Source: Trileptium ribeirensis (taxonomy: Eukaryota; Nematoda; Enoplea; Enoplida; Thoracostomopsidae). Taken from it: a stretch of DNA of 64,000 nucleotides. Within the stretch, counting starts at the first letter, position 1; every line of letters starts with the position of its first letter. Below are positions 1-14,600 of the stretch, in pieces. The position numbers were made by a program, and so were the translations under genes. The DNA lies in assembly GCA_030248225.1 (NCBI GenBank), contig JASANE010019292.1, positions 1-64,000 of the forward strand, read 5' to 3'. The notes under the pieces are model-generated. The model made no database searches and was not told the origin of the DNA. It saw only the letters and a list, made by a program, of their open reading frames with translations.

Positions 1-2501
1 TTTTTCTTCGTTCAGTTACGTATTGCATGAAAAAATTAATTGCAAGCATGCAACAGCTTCATGTACTATATTTTCGTCTGTCGGCCATATATTTCGCATT
101 GATAAAAAAATTTGTTGCATCAAGATTGGAGTTTGAATTTAGTTGGTAAAACATTGGTCGCAATACCATGCTAACTCCCGCGTGCAATCGAACTCATTAA
201 GCTACTCCGCTATCCGAGTATACTATACTTTAGATGCTGAAAACTACAGTAAGTAATCTATAAGTGCCGGTGTTGATGTGTTTGATAATCGTATTTCTAT
301 CAACTATGCTATCAGCTATTACAAAACGTGCTGTTAATAATTGCAACAAATATACAGCACATTAATGTAATGAAATTTTGATTAAATTTTAATTTAATTT
401 TGGGTTTACAGCTATATGAACTGTACAATACAATCTCCTGAACATCAAATACTGGGTGAACTACGGAAAAGTAAACTTCTATTGTGAATTCTGGATAAAA
501 CCTAAATAACGTTCTTTCGATCTTCGGAATTTGTCAAATTCATTTATTTAATAAACTTTCAGGTAAAAACTGTTTTTTTTCAGTGAAGATAGGAGATACA
601 AGCATCTTCGTTGCTATGGGATTCTTTTAACAAATGAATGAAAAACTTTCATGGTACCCAAACTATAAGATCTTTATATACAACTGCTATTTTATTCTAA
701 TAGAATATACGTGCTAGCCGATCAATGTTTGATTATTTTTTGTACCATATTACGTTTTATACTTTTATATTTCTAAATTATTCCTTTTTCGTAAGATTAA
801 ATCTACGAAGAATTTGACAAGACAAACAATAATATCGTAATTTCATTTGAAATATCATGTATTTTGAATTGTATTTCTCTTTTGATAATTTAAAGGTGGT
901 TTCACGAAAGCGCATAAGGCTAAAAATTGTTCTATGGTACTCGTATTTTTCACGTGTGCTCACTCAGGTTAATCTAATAGTAACCTGTTTGTCGATTGGT
1001 GGCTGATACTTCATTACATAAATATGCACTACACAACGTGACTTAGTGTGGAAAAAGTATTATAGTAAGATTGCTATTAGTCGCAGATTTTTGATTAAAA
1101 ATTTCACAGTTGGTTGCACATATTGGGCAGGCTAAGAGTGACGCTATTAGTACTTTTATAGTCGCTGTTTACATCGTTCTAGCGGCGAATAGATACTTAC
1201 TATAGGACTATGATTTAGTGTAGTTAAAACGGGATAAATCAACCGCAACTGCAATTGTATGTGCATCCACAGCGAAATAATACTGCCCTTCACGCTTAGA
1301 TTAGCCTCAGGTCTGTATCTACCGTTGTCTTCGTTTTTATTACAGTCTCCAATTATGGTTTTGGGTTCTTCGTAACGTAATCTGTGTGTTACACTACACA
1401 AGGATATAGGTTGTAGAATGCTGTACTCCGATTATCAAGCAAATGGTGTTGAAACCAACCAATCAATCACCATATAAAACACCAAATTGTTTACAACGTA
1501 ACGTGCTCTGTGTGTTACACAACACAAGGATATAGGTTGTAGAACGCTGTAGTGCGATTATCAAGCAAATGTGGTTAAGGCCAACTAATCAATCGCCATA
1601 TAAAACACCAAATTGTTTAAAAAAGTATCTTATATTACCATACAAAATAAGCGAGCTACAGGGGGTAGTGGGAGACCTTTGCATTTTCCTTTTCCCAGAG
1701 GCATGTTATTTAACTTGGAACCATCGTATCAATCTGTTTTGTTAACCCCGCAATAACTAGGTGCCCCTGTCTAATGTTTTCAATTGACGCAACAGCTGCT
1801 ACAACTCAACTTATTTAGCTTTTAATGGCACAACCTGTCAGTGTATTCGCGTTATAATACATGACTGAACTGCAACACAAGTATCAAACGTTTACCTATG
1901 GAGTTTTAAATCGAAAGGATATCCGTTGTGGAAAATACATCAAATAGGACATACAAACCTTTGTGCGGTAACTACAAACACGTGGACATATTCCTGTAAA
2001 ATTACGACTGAACGTGCTGTTTCCAGCAGTACATAATGCAATCATCATCTATTATTAGCAAGAGTTTGTGATGATTTCTTGAAAAGAATATCACACTATT
2101 CGAAATTATAACATAGTCGCGTTGGGCACAACTTCATCCATTTAGACATAATTTTTCACTTTGGTGGGGATCCTGGTATTAAGGACAAACATTTGTTCCG
2201 ACCTTTGTCGTTTAAAAAATTTGCTCGACCAATAGCTTCGAGGGTGTCCAACAAGTTTATTTCGAACGACCTCCCTCAACAATAGGGTAGAACATGTTTT
2301 TGTCCATGTACCACGACCTTCCAGACAAAAAATGAGGAAACCACTACCCCGATAATCAGGGTGTAAGGTTGAAATGGATCCCGTCATGCCTGACGCGTTT
2401 GTATGGTGATTTCGAAAAGTATCATATTCTTCTCCAGAAATCGTCATAAACTCTTAGTAATATATCAATATAAATGCTTCATTTATCTGTTGCCCTTTTA
2501 G
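1..2501 (+). other. Upstream intron (partial), no exon seen
   Basis: AT-rich sequence before the first recognised exon. I see no Ig or Fn3 coding segment here. The only clear structure is a two-copy tandem duplication at 1374-1620. A 101-codon open frame on the minus strand at 2142-2447 matches nothing I know. The exon that precedes 2502 must end in phase 0 and probably lies left of the window. Confidence 0.6.
1374..1620. repeat. Two-copy tandem duplication, about 126-bp period
   Basis: TCTGTGTGTTACAC starts at 1381 and again at 1507. Both copies continue with CACAAGGATATAGGTTGTAG, then GATTATCAAGCAAATG, and end in ATATAAAACACCAAATTGTT. The copies differ by scattered substitutions, so the event is not recent. 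No coding content. Confidence 0.85.
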
Positions 2502-2639
2502 AAACCGGATGCATATGAACGGGAGTTAGAAGATGTTCGCGTCCGTCAAACAGTCGACAAACAGGCCAAGTTTATGGCTATTTTCTCGAAACCAAATGCC
2601 AAGATTCGATGGTACAAAGGAAGGAACGAAATTTTTCAA
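2502..2639 (+). CDS. unc-22: Twitchin exon 1 of window: Ig1 N-terminal half
   Basis: Acceptor CCCTTTTAG, donor GTAAAG, in phase 0 and out phase 0; 46 codons. Reads KPDAYERELEDVRVRQ, then KAKFMAIFSK-type B strand and the C-strand core IRWYKGRNE with the invariant Trp. Unlike the following domains, this exon does not begin in phase 1, so the N-terminal edge of Ig1 or its linker lies in an upstream exon. The 3,629-bp intron that follows carries the satellite array at 3504-5648; its other parts (2640-3500, 5650-6268) show nothing I can name. Confidence 0.9.
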
Positions 2640-5600
2640 GTAAAGACAGTTTACATATTATTTGTTTGACAAAAAGCAGAAAATATGTTTGTTATCACTA
2701 TCAGTTGCACGTTATGTCACAACCGTGAAGCTGCGACGTTATTTCGTTTTCTATTGGACTGTGCAATGTCAGCTTATGTTGCATTGTATTGTCTCAATCT
2801 GATCATAATGAAATATCTTATCACAATACCTACCTTTGGAAAAGATCATATTCAATATGAACCAAAAAATTTGCACCTTAAATTCGATCCTAATGAAAGA
2901 TAAATTCTCAGGTATTCTACTATAACATTCTATGAAACATATCACTTTTTTTTAGTTTTATAATCGCAATGCTTGCCACGGAAACGGAAAATGTCTATCT
3001 TTGTTTGATACAAATTTTAAGCAATTATGTGCGGAGTTTCTTCTACACATGTGTTGAGGCTGTTTTTGAGACGGGGATGAAGAACAGAATTGCGTTTTGC
3101 AGCTAATGATGTTATAGCTTATTTACCACCGGTACGTCTTTTATTTAAAAGGAGATTTAGGACTGTAATTAAAATACTATCTTGATATATTTTAAGATAT
3201 TCCAAAATTATTACAGACAAAATATATTGATAGCTGAATTATTATGAGCTTTCGAACTACTATTTCTCTTGCACGAATAAGTTACTGTAAATTAGTGTAT
3301 GCTTTGTGAATTAGCGCTGAAATTTTGTATGACACCACTCAACCGATATCACATTTTTAGTACTGGTGATTATATATGCTCCGGTAAAATGCTGTGAGTG
3401 TGTGCATTTTTGTGAGAGAATACTGCAATATTAACCTTAGAATCAACAAATATCATTAGTTACAGCATATTTAGCATTTGCAATAAAGATCTTGTTACGC
3501 ATAAGCTCTTATGTATATACAGCGGAGTTAGCAAGAGAAATCAGTAAATAATCCGACTTTTCAATTGAGGGAAAACAAACTAGTTAAGTCATATGCTTAA
3601 AAGAATTTTTTCTCTACCAACAAACAAAAATATTAAAGGGATTAATGAATATTATTAACGACCCCTTATCCCTTTACGACCGGAATTAATATAAGTTTCA
3701 AGTATGTATGAAGATGTACAGTATGTTGATATTAGCAGGCAATAAAAATGTTGTTATTCCTTAGCTCTTATGTATATACAGCGGAGTTAGCAAGAGAAAT
3801 CAGTAAATAATCCGACGTTTCAATTGAGGGAGAACAAACTACTTAAGTCATACAGTTAAAAGAATTTTTGCTCTATCAACAAACAGAAATATTGAACGAA
3901 TTAATGAATAGTATAAACGACCCCTTATCCCTTTACGACTTGAATTAATATAAGTTTCGAGCTTGTATGAACATGTACAGCATGTTGATATTTAGCATGG
4001 CAATAAATATGTCGTTAGGCCTAAGCTCTTATTGAATTCGAGTGGAATGAGAGAGCGAAGCGAGCTGGCGAGTGGAATGAGAATTTTCAATTTTGGCTCT
4101 GGAAGTGGGTTGAGGAGGTCCTGTCTGTGTGTGTCTGTGTGTGACTCTGTCGCACCTGGATCTCGATAACGGTTGGGCGGATTTTGATACAAGATAGCTC
4201 ATTCGAACCGCAATGGTCGATTTAGGTATAGTGACGATTTTTGAATTTTTCCCGTGGGAAAAGTTATGGGGCAAAATGACGTCATTTTGGCCCATTTTTC
4301 GGGCAATCTCTCCAGTTTTTGCGACCTATCTCAATAAGTACACGAGTTATCCGCAAACTAATAGGCCTATTCCATGTAGCATTACCGGGGCTTTCCAATG
4401 ATATATAACAAGTTTTTCAACTACCTCCCAATCTGGAGTCTATAAGCTTATAGTTGGCGCCAAATTTCGTATTTGGTGAAAAGTCTTGGGGAAATGCAAC
4501 TAAATGTATGTTTTTGTTGCTTTTAGTGTCTTATATGGGATTTTCTGGGCCAATAAGCTCATTGCGAGTGTCAAAAATATTGTGGGGTAAACATTTTTCA
4601 CACTTCTGCTTCATACTTGGTATGAAAAATGAGATTTTTTTCAAGTGTCGGTTTGAATTCTTTAACGTTCTTTTCACGGTCAATTTAGGGTTTTATTGAA
4701 TTATTAAATTGTTAGTTCATTGTTTTTGTACTCGTTGTATGATGTTTTGTCTACTGCATACGTTGGCTATCAAAAGAGGCGGGCGTAACTATGACCCATC
4801 ACTCACGGTTTATATAATGCTGCACCTGCGTACTGCGTGTAGGGTCTGTTTGTGTGTGCTTTCTACAACAGAGTTCGGGGGATTGTTCTCACCACTCGAA
4901 TTCTCACTCGCAAGTGAGCTTCACTAGTGTATATACAGCGGAGTGAGCAAGAGAAATCAGTAAATAATGCGGCATTTCTCTTGACGGAGAACAAACTACT
5001 TAAGGCATATGCTTAAAAGAATTTTTTGCTCTATCAACAAACAGAAATATTGAACGAATTAATGAATAGTATCAACGACCTCTTATCCCTTTACGACCGG
5101 AATTAATATAAGTTTCAAGTATGTATGAAGATGTACAGCATGTTGATAGTTAGCATGGCAATAAAAATGTTGTTACGCCTAAGCTCTTATGTATATACAG
5201 CGGAGTTAGCAATAGAAATGAATAAATAATCCGACGTTTCAATTGTGGGAGAACAAATTACTTAAGTCATACGCTTAAAAGAATTTTTGCTCTATCAACA
5301 AACAGAAATGTTGAACGAATTAATGAATAGTATTAACGACCCCTTATCCCTTTACGACCTGAATTATATAAGTTTCGAGTATGCATGAAGATGTACAGCA
5401 TGTTGATATTTAGCATGGCAATAAAAATGTTACGCCTAAGCTCTTATGTATATACAGCGGAGTTAGCAAGAGAAATCAGTAAATAATCCGACATTTCAAT
5501 TGAGGGAGAACAAACTACTTAAGTCATATGCTTAAAAGAATTTTTGCTCTATCAACAAACAAATATTGAACGAATTAATGAATAGCATTAACGACCCCTT

Positions 5601-8600
5601 ATTACTTTACGACCTGAATTAATATAAGTTTCTAGTTTGTATGAACAATCATTGCCTTCCCCCCAAGGTATGGAACAGTGAACGCTTAGGTGAAAGCCAC
5701 TTTTAATAGTCATTGCGCTATAACAGACCTATTACTAGGATCCTGAAGGCCCTACGCAAAGCGAGCGAACAAAAGTACAGTCGTGCAGTATTCGTCGACT
5801 TTAGTTAGTACAAATCAGTCAAACATAATTAGTTGTTGTCGAATAACTGCAGGAATTGAAGGGTTAAATTACTTTAAAGAAGTTTGCTACCACAGCCGTA
5901 TTGTAAGAAAATATGTATTCTACCAGCTCCTCTACAAGACCAGATTAACTTCTATGTGATGTCTTGGATGAATAAATAAGTAATGGGTATCATGCAGATT
6001 GTTACTATTAGCACAGCAATGTCATAGTCAGTAGCTCTATTAATACTAACAAGATATTCGCGTAAAAGATTTGCTTAATAAAAACATTGTTAAGAAGATA
6101 ACATTTGTACAAAAGCATGTTAAATTGGTATTGCGATTGTGGAATATGGAATGGACACACCCGACCGCGATTAGCAATGACACTTTTACACTTTTGCTTG
6201 GATCAGAATTAAAAGTACCGCGACAATAATTATCTTTGCACTATAACTTTCTATATTTTATATTTCAGAGCATGAAATACAAGATTGTAATCGAAAAGAA
6301 TCTGTTGTCGCTGATTATTAACAATCCAGACATGGAAGACGGTGGCAAATACACAGTTGAAGCAAACGGTGTTCAGTCGTCGGCTTATCTCTATGTTGAA
6401 GGTATACTTTGTGTAAATTCAATTGTAAAATGTAGCAAATATAAGCTCGGATTAGTGCGAATTGCAGCTGCAGAAAGTTTTATATCCTCGTGTGGATAAA
6501 ATATTTCTAAACAAGGTATGTGCAATTCTTGATTACTTTGATCTCATCTCTAAGTAGACCAGCAAAAGGAACGTTTAACTTTGTGTTTTGGATTCCATGC
6601 ATAAGTAAGTATATTTTATAACAGAAACATACCAGATCAAACTATGCCACTACTGTATCAGAAATGGAGCTGTAGTTGGACTTACCGTGGAATCAGAAAT
6701 TTGTGTGTTGAATTTATAATAAACACACTCGTTAGTACAGAAATGGCAACGTATTCGCTGCAATATTTAGTGTTGTTACAATATTGGTTTATTAAGTTTA
6801 TATATTAGCTACGATTGATTCAATGACAGGCGCCGAATTGCTGGAAAAATATGGCCCACACGTTATAAATTGAAACCGCTGTATTGCCAAAACATATTAA
6901 GCGTTGCTAGCCAATTAATTTAGCGATAGAGTAATGAATTTTCGATCATTAATATTACAGTTGTGAATGGTGTATTTTGAAACTGCACTCGTAATTAGAT
7001 GAAGTTATTAAAACGATATCATTACTGGCTTCTAACCACAGTCATTGACATTGAGTTGTTCCGTATTCGTAATAGAGGTTTATGTAGGAGGTTATAACGT
7101 TATACAGAAGAACAGCATCGAGCGGAGGGTCGGTGGTGGCAGTCTTTCGATTTAGGCTTACGCTTCGCGAAAGTACCAGGACCTTAGCTTAGGCTAAGGC
7201 TTAGGCTTGGCATAGCGAGAACGGTTTGGCATGGATTCAACTTCCGCACCTTGAAGTTACATTAGCCCGTATTATAGAACATCTGTCAGACACTTAAAAT
7301 TATCGTAGAAGTTGTGGTAAATTAACGGTTGGTGTGGCCTAGGATTTCCAGCCAACCTTCAGAAGTATTTTATACACAAATATTGTTAATTTCATCAGTT
7401 AAGCGAGTATATTCTGCTGGAAAAAAGCTTTTCTCCAGTATGTTAGCTCAGAATACACTTTGTAGCTACAAAATGGCATGATGGAAAAATAACTGAAAGT
7501 GTAAATTAATCGTGTATTACAAAATTATGCGTTGTTCATAGAAACATAAAATTAATCGCTAAATCGTTTTCAGAGCCTCCGATCGCTTACTCATTTATCA
7601 AAGAGCTACCAAAGAAACAAGATATTATCCGAACGAAAGAAGCTGTGCTTGAATGCAAAGTCAATCACGCCCGTGCTCCAGTCAAATGGTTTAAAAATAA
7701 CGTTGAAGTCAAGGTAGTTTTCATGTCTTAAATAAGACTCAACCTGTTTGTAATAACAGATGTACACAGTGAGAAATACAATTAAACAAGCTTCCATTTC
7801 AAGTATTAATCATATGTCTGGTGACTTTGCGCTAACCGATAATTCACCGGCCCTATCGCTATACGACACTAAAGCAGGGCGGGCATGTGTGTGTGAAACA
7901 TGGAAACCCAAAAGTTTTGGTGGAGAGGTTGATCGAATTCTAGTTTTATGAGGGCTGTTCGCACTTTCCGAAATATGAAATTTGACTACTTCCCGAATTC
8001 TGAGTAGCTACTGTAATGCTTCTCAACGCTAGTCAAAGACAGGCACGACAGCAAAAGCCATTTTTACGTTTTGGTATGGAGAAATGTCGTGTTGTTTTTC
8101 TGAATTTTAGGCTGTTATTTTGGTTCTTTTCAATTATCCCCCCAGCCAGCATTAAAAAGGCCAGATTCTCGAAATTTTAGTATTTCTGTGATCCTCAAGA
8201 CGTCCCCTGATCATTTGAACCAAAAAATCTAATTTTTAAAATTTTAGATTTTTTGGGTCCCTAGGGTCTCCCCCTGGGAACCCAAAAATTTTTTCTTAAA
8301 AATTAGATTTTTACCCACCATTCGACGCGTCCTGACGAGCTGAATCGAATGGTATATTTTCAACTGGATCCTAAGGTATAACCAAAAACTGTTCAATTGC
8401 TGAGCCCTCTGCATTCAATAGTTTTTGGCCATAACTTAGGATCTGGTTAACAGATCCAGTTAAAAATAACACCGTACGATTCAGCTCGCCAGGACGCCTC
8501 GAATGGTGGGTACAAATCCAATTTTTAAGAAAAAAATTTGGGTTCGGAAGGGGGGACATTTGGGACCCAAAAAATCTAAAATTTTAAAAATTCGATTTTT

Positions 8601-11600
8601 TGGTTCAGATGATCAGGGGAGGTCTCGAGGATCACAAAAATACCAAAATTTCCAGAATCTGACCATTTTTGCGCAAACGCAGACTGGGGGATAATGGAAA
8701 AGAACCTTTATTTAAGCTACTTGTATACGCAACTAAAACCTCTACACGTGCGCCATAAGACGTTAGGCTTCAGCGCCACCTAACCTGCTAACATGTTATC
8801 TCCCGAGCTAGTTATTTGAAGGAGCACAGAATGATTCTAGGCGTCGCAGGCACTTAGAAAGTTGAAGAGGCCTATAAACAAAACATATCGGCTATAAAAT
8901 TGACAGTATGTGAGTGTACTATTTTTATTCACTGTACTGTATTATTTTTTGATTTTACACTATCGAATTTTTTGTCAATTTTATATTTCGAGAACTGCTA
9001 ATAGTAATGCATTCAAAGATGTAGCAAGTATTGGGCATTAAGATGTGTTTAAGATTAGGAGTGATCTATTCTCATTTCCTAACATTGTATTCAAGTGAGC
9101 GATGTGTATTCTACACGTATATAAGAGTTGTTGCATAGCAGTCTGCGTCCAAAAATTTGTACAAACGCTTGTGACGAGTGCAAACGAGTGTGACAGCACG
9201 AGTTTAATCGAAAAAACGCAGCGTAACCGTGCGCACAAATCTCTGAAACTATGATTGGCTATGGTACAACTTGCTTGTAATATAGCTAACAGCAAACCGT
9301 GCGTTCAGAAATTTTAGCGTTACGCTTACATTATTTTTCGAAGTTCTGTCGGGTTATGGGAGAGATCATCGGCGGGGTATAGGTGACGTCCTCTGAAGGA
9401 AGGAATAGGCTCCAGGGGCACATTTTTGAAATTTTAGAGGAAGCCCAAATTTTTGCCAATCATACTTAAATTTTCCCCAAATTTTCGCCAATTTGGGATG
9501 AATTTTTCCAATTCCCCTATTTTGCTAATGTTATCTGACTTTTAGCGAATTTTCACGCTATTTTTTGTATTTTTGCTAAAATTTTCTGCGCGCTTTCGAC
9601 GGGGAGGGGGTCGGAGGTGGTCGGAGCCTTCATGGGTAGACCTGACTTGTGGGGGTAAACCAGACTCTTAAGAGGTAAACCTTTTCCCTTATGGTCCCCT
9701 ATGGCTTAAACTATATAACTTGTGCTACAATTTACGTTGCATGACCGAACAAACAGTTCGTAAGTTAGGATAGAAAATAAGACAAGTTTCAATCTGGTGA
9801 TACATCAGATCCTGGACTATAGACGTTGTAACGGAAATTTTCCAAATTAAAAGTTGTACATGATGTAATCACCCAAATCTTCACTAGGTGTTGCATCTTT
9901 GTTTTTAACACATCGCGAGCATTTTTTATTAATTGACGTACAAACAAAACTAACAGAAATCAAACCAAACATACTCATTATGATTCGACTGAAATATGCA
10001 ACGTCTCGCAGGCTTCAATATAACATATTGGAACGTTGAGTCCTTGCTTTATACGAATTTAACCTTAAATTGCAGCGCGACAGTATGGATAATCGATATT
10101 CAATTGAGAAAGATGCCGTCGGACGTTGCACGTTGACTATCAAATGTGTTAGTGAAGATGATCAAACTGAATGGATGGCTAAAATTGACGATAAGAATGT
10201 GTGCGTTTGTCAAGTTTCCGTAATTGGTAAGAAGAATTTATCATATGATTATTTTTAATTATTTTACACGTAATAGTTGTACACAGTCATCGTGCGTTAA
10301 GAGATTTGTACGCACCGTTGTAACGAACTCAGACGAGTGCGTCAGCACGAGTCTGAACGAGTTAAACAACACGACCGTGAGTACAAATCACTTGACGTAC
10401 GCCCGGCTGTGCTACAACTGACTTGTAATACAGCTAATTTAGCTTAACGTGCTTTAAGTCATTTTGATGCACGGCTTTAACTATTTAAATGTTACAAATT
10501 TTATATATATTACATTAAACATATATAAACATTATACACAATATACATAGCTCTAACTATGTAGTTACGCATATCAGGAAGGAATTGTGGTATGCTTTGC
10601 AAAATGCTGCTTTTTATACGAGACTCCTTAGACAGTAATGCTATACAGTAAAATTAGCCAATAGATTATATGGTATACTCAGTAAAACTCACTAAATTCA
10701 TAAAGATTTCCGTCGCGCGTTCTGCTATAAACGTCACATTCCTGCACCTATCGTCAGGATGTCTACAAAGTAGTACGGATAAATTGTTTTTAGTAGTTTC
10801 GATGCTGAATACACGCTTGTATAACTGTACAAGTTAGCGCTTAACAATGCATATTTTTGGTAGATGTTCCTCTTCATCGCAGCTGACTTGCGATATTTTG
10901 AAATGAATTTGTCAGATTTTTCGTGTAGTAATATACTAGATCTGATATCCTCTATACGTTCCGTAATAACCTTATGCTTTAAACCAACCGAAACAAATTG
11001 CTATAATATTTTTACACATCATTTAATAATGCAAAAATAAAGATCATAATAAATATTCATATTGCAGTTTAATTCAACGTTATAATTGTTGTGGTGCCTA
11101 TTATATATGAATCGTATATGAAATTTTAGTGCCAGACACATACCGGCTCAATTTAGTCCTACCAAGAGCTCTTCATAAATTCTAAAACGTATCATTAACT
11201 CTTGATCTCGCCCGGTGTTACCGAGGTGATTAACACTCAGTATTTAAGGCAGTCTTATATCTGCAAATATGTGTTATGAATTTTGACACTTGTATTTTGA
11301 TATATATTTGGATGAGTAAGTACGGTTAATTGTCATGTGTCAAAAATTCAGTAAAATGAAAGTTAGACTAATATACAATAGATTGGTAACTCTGCTGTAC
11401 AAGCTGTCTTAAGGCACATTTATAAACTGGCTTAAAATTCAAAATAGATATCATGTCACAATTAGGTTCACCAATATTAATGGATATATTTCTAATATAA
11501 AACTTTTTACATTTAGAACCTCGGTATGATTTCATCATCCCATTGAAGTCGGTGAAAGTGCCCGAAAAGAACGCAGCAACGCTTGAGTGTGAAGTAAACG

Positions 11601-14600
11601 ATAAAGATGCCGAAGTTCAATGGTTCCACGATGGCAAGAAGATAACGGTATGTTTTTGGATTATTTCAACAAATTTTCAACCTATATCTTTAGCGTTCAG
11701 AGAAGCTTCGTTGTCTTGCAAAAATTGTACCATCATCTATTGTGGTCACGATTCCTTCGCAAGCTGTTGCCTATGTCCTATGATATGATAAAATAAAAGA
11801 TAAATGATATTAGTTTATAAATCCGCAGTTGTTGATAATCAGTGAAACGGTCTCCATCTCCGTAAGACTCCACATCATCACTGTTTTTGGATTATTTCAC
11901 AAAATTTTCAAGCTATATCTTCAGCGTTGGAGGAACTTGCGTTGCCTTTCTAAAATTGTAACATCATCCATTTTGGTTACGAGTCTTTCGCAATCTCTTG
12001 CCCATGTCCTATGATTTGACAAAATAAAAGAAAAAATATTGACATTGGTTAATGAATCTGCAGTTGTTGATAATCAATGAAAGGCTATCCACTTCTCCGT
12101 AAAATTCGGCAGCTTGACCTCGGATGACTGTAATTTGATCAATACTCAACCATATAATGTTAAAGATTTCGCAATATTGTCACATTGGCATATATATACC
12201 AGTATTTTATTTAATATTTCTGTCAGATTTCTGGTGATTTCTCTCGGTAGATCTATAAGCCAATTTTGTTGATTTTTATACCGTCTAAAATTTATATCAA
12301 ACATTTGTACTATTTAAATATAATATCAGCTTTGTTGGTAACACTTTGAACAACACTACAATTTGTAGCGGTCACTGTCTTTAAATACAGCATTTGTTTC
12401 TTTTACAATGCGTTGCAATAGTGGCACATCAGCGCTGTATTATTATGACTTTATCTAAAGCTGGCTCATGAGATAAAAATTTTCACACTTGTTATCAAAG
12501 ATCCATAAATTGGTTTTTTGATTATACAGCAAATTTTACCTTATGAATGCGCCAATACATCCAGTTCCAGCCATTATTAGTTTTGATAATTTAGATTGAC
12601 GGTAAAAAGTTTGATGAACAAAAAATTGGACGCAAGCGAAAATTGTTATTGAAAAGTGCCGGAATTGAAGACGAAGGCGAATATAAATGTACAACGAAAG
12701 ACGATCAAACAATGTCGCAACTAATTGTCGAAGGTGAGTGATTCATAACGTTCTAGTGTTTTCTTTTATGATAGCAGTAGCTTCGCATTAACAAGACATG
12801 ACATCGTGCTGGATTCGGTGGCCGTTACGGAGTTCACAGAAATAAAAATCAAGGCGACAACTAGCTGTAGGCAATACCATCACTAATTACCAACCGTTTC
12901 AAATTTTCTAATAGTGTAGTGACTAATACGTCTGGTGTGAACGCAGGTCACGTGTTTGAATTATGGTGGATACTGTGTATAGCTTGAGCGCAATAAAACT
13001 ATATATAGCAGCACAATGCAATTCAAAACTGCATGCCGCATACAATAAAACACACATTTCGTTCAACTATGAATTTCAGCGGGATATCTGTTAAAAGAAG
13101 TAAGGTACACAAAAACTGATCCACGGTCATGATGGTTGCCATATTGCTCGTTTTCAGGATGTAATTTGTGTCGTGGCCATGTCAGGACACCCAAGGTTGG
13201 ACATAGTTTGGTCTTAAGATTTTCGGACGATGCGCTAAAGTGGGCAATTGTAGGTAAACATGCGTCACATTGATCGTTATTAATGAAATACCGTTGCTTA
13301 TATAAAGCACTTTTTTGTACCAATCGCTGTAGACATTGCCTTAGTTACATTTTTAACAATATACAGTGGCATATTCACCCACCTTGAGTACAACGACATT
13401 GTGTGGAAAATAGCTTTTGCCGTTTCGAAACAGGAAAGACAACCTGTTCGTGGTTTAAATGGGCTTCTTTCTTTGAAATTTGCACCATATTTAAAATGTT
13501 AATGTAAATTTAAAACGCACATTTGAATAGTTTATACGAAGTGTTATTATTGAAATCTTCTTAAATAACTCGGATACTTTGGATCAGTTTTGACTTTTCT
13601 TTTTGGTTTTAGTTGGAGAATTGTAAGTATTTAGTTTAGTTGTAACATGGCGCATAAAATATAAAAACGTGCAACAACTGACTCACAAGTCCCTTGTAGC
13701 TGGCTATCTGTATACAGGGTTGTTAAGTTGACTCGTACAAAGTCGTGCTATCGTGCACGTTTAACTCGGAAAAAAACCGCAATACGATTTCTGAATGCCC
13801 GGAATTCCGTGCTACAGCTATTGTTTGTTCTAATATGTGTACTATATTCTTGAATATTTTAGCCGCTAACCGCTTCATTGAAAAACTGAAAGACTTAACT
13901 GGAGTCGAACGCGAAGAGATAACGCTTCAATGTTCAGTAAGATTTTAATGAATAATATTTTTGCAAATTTCAGAGCTGTAACTAAACTAGATTAGATCAC
14001 TATATGCTACAGTGTGACCGTTGTGTTAATTAGTACAGTAATTAATCTAAAAATTTAATAAGACAATACATATCAGGTTACCTGGGTTTTTTATCCAATG
14101 GTTACAGTATTTAGCTATAAACTTAGTTTAATTGTTTACCACTGCCCTTGCTGTTGAGTATACACTTATCCAATTTAAGATGTTTCATGCTTCTAGATTT
14201 TATCAACTACCGTATATTCATATGTACAGCCCATAAGCTTCCAATTCTTTTCAAATTCTTTCACATTATGCATGTCTGAATTATTCTGACACAAACCTTA
14301 ATTGACTGGTCGAACCTTAACTGTATTCGGGAGGTTACCAGCATGAAGCTGAAAATACACAATAGCTTAGTCACTGTGTTGCAAGCTTTAATGATAGCTA
14401 ACCTAAGATAGAACATATCTTAATTCGTTTCTAATTATGATACTTTGCTATAGCGTACTACTATATTATAGGTCACCAAGCACCGTCGGTTACGGGTGGC
14501 TAGATAATGTAGGTGGGAGTGGGGACGGTAAGGGTAAACTTCGAAATTTTTAAAAGCTCGTTGCTTTCTCCAGTTTTTCTAATTTTTTCTAATTTTGTCG

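Noticed and set aside
584..630. Possible exon after a TTTTTTTTCAG acceptor, reading VKIGDTSIFVAMG
   Set aside because: Looks Ig-like for a few residues but meets a stop at once, with no usable donor before it and no fit to the phase-0 entry of exon 1.
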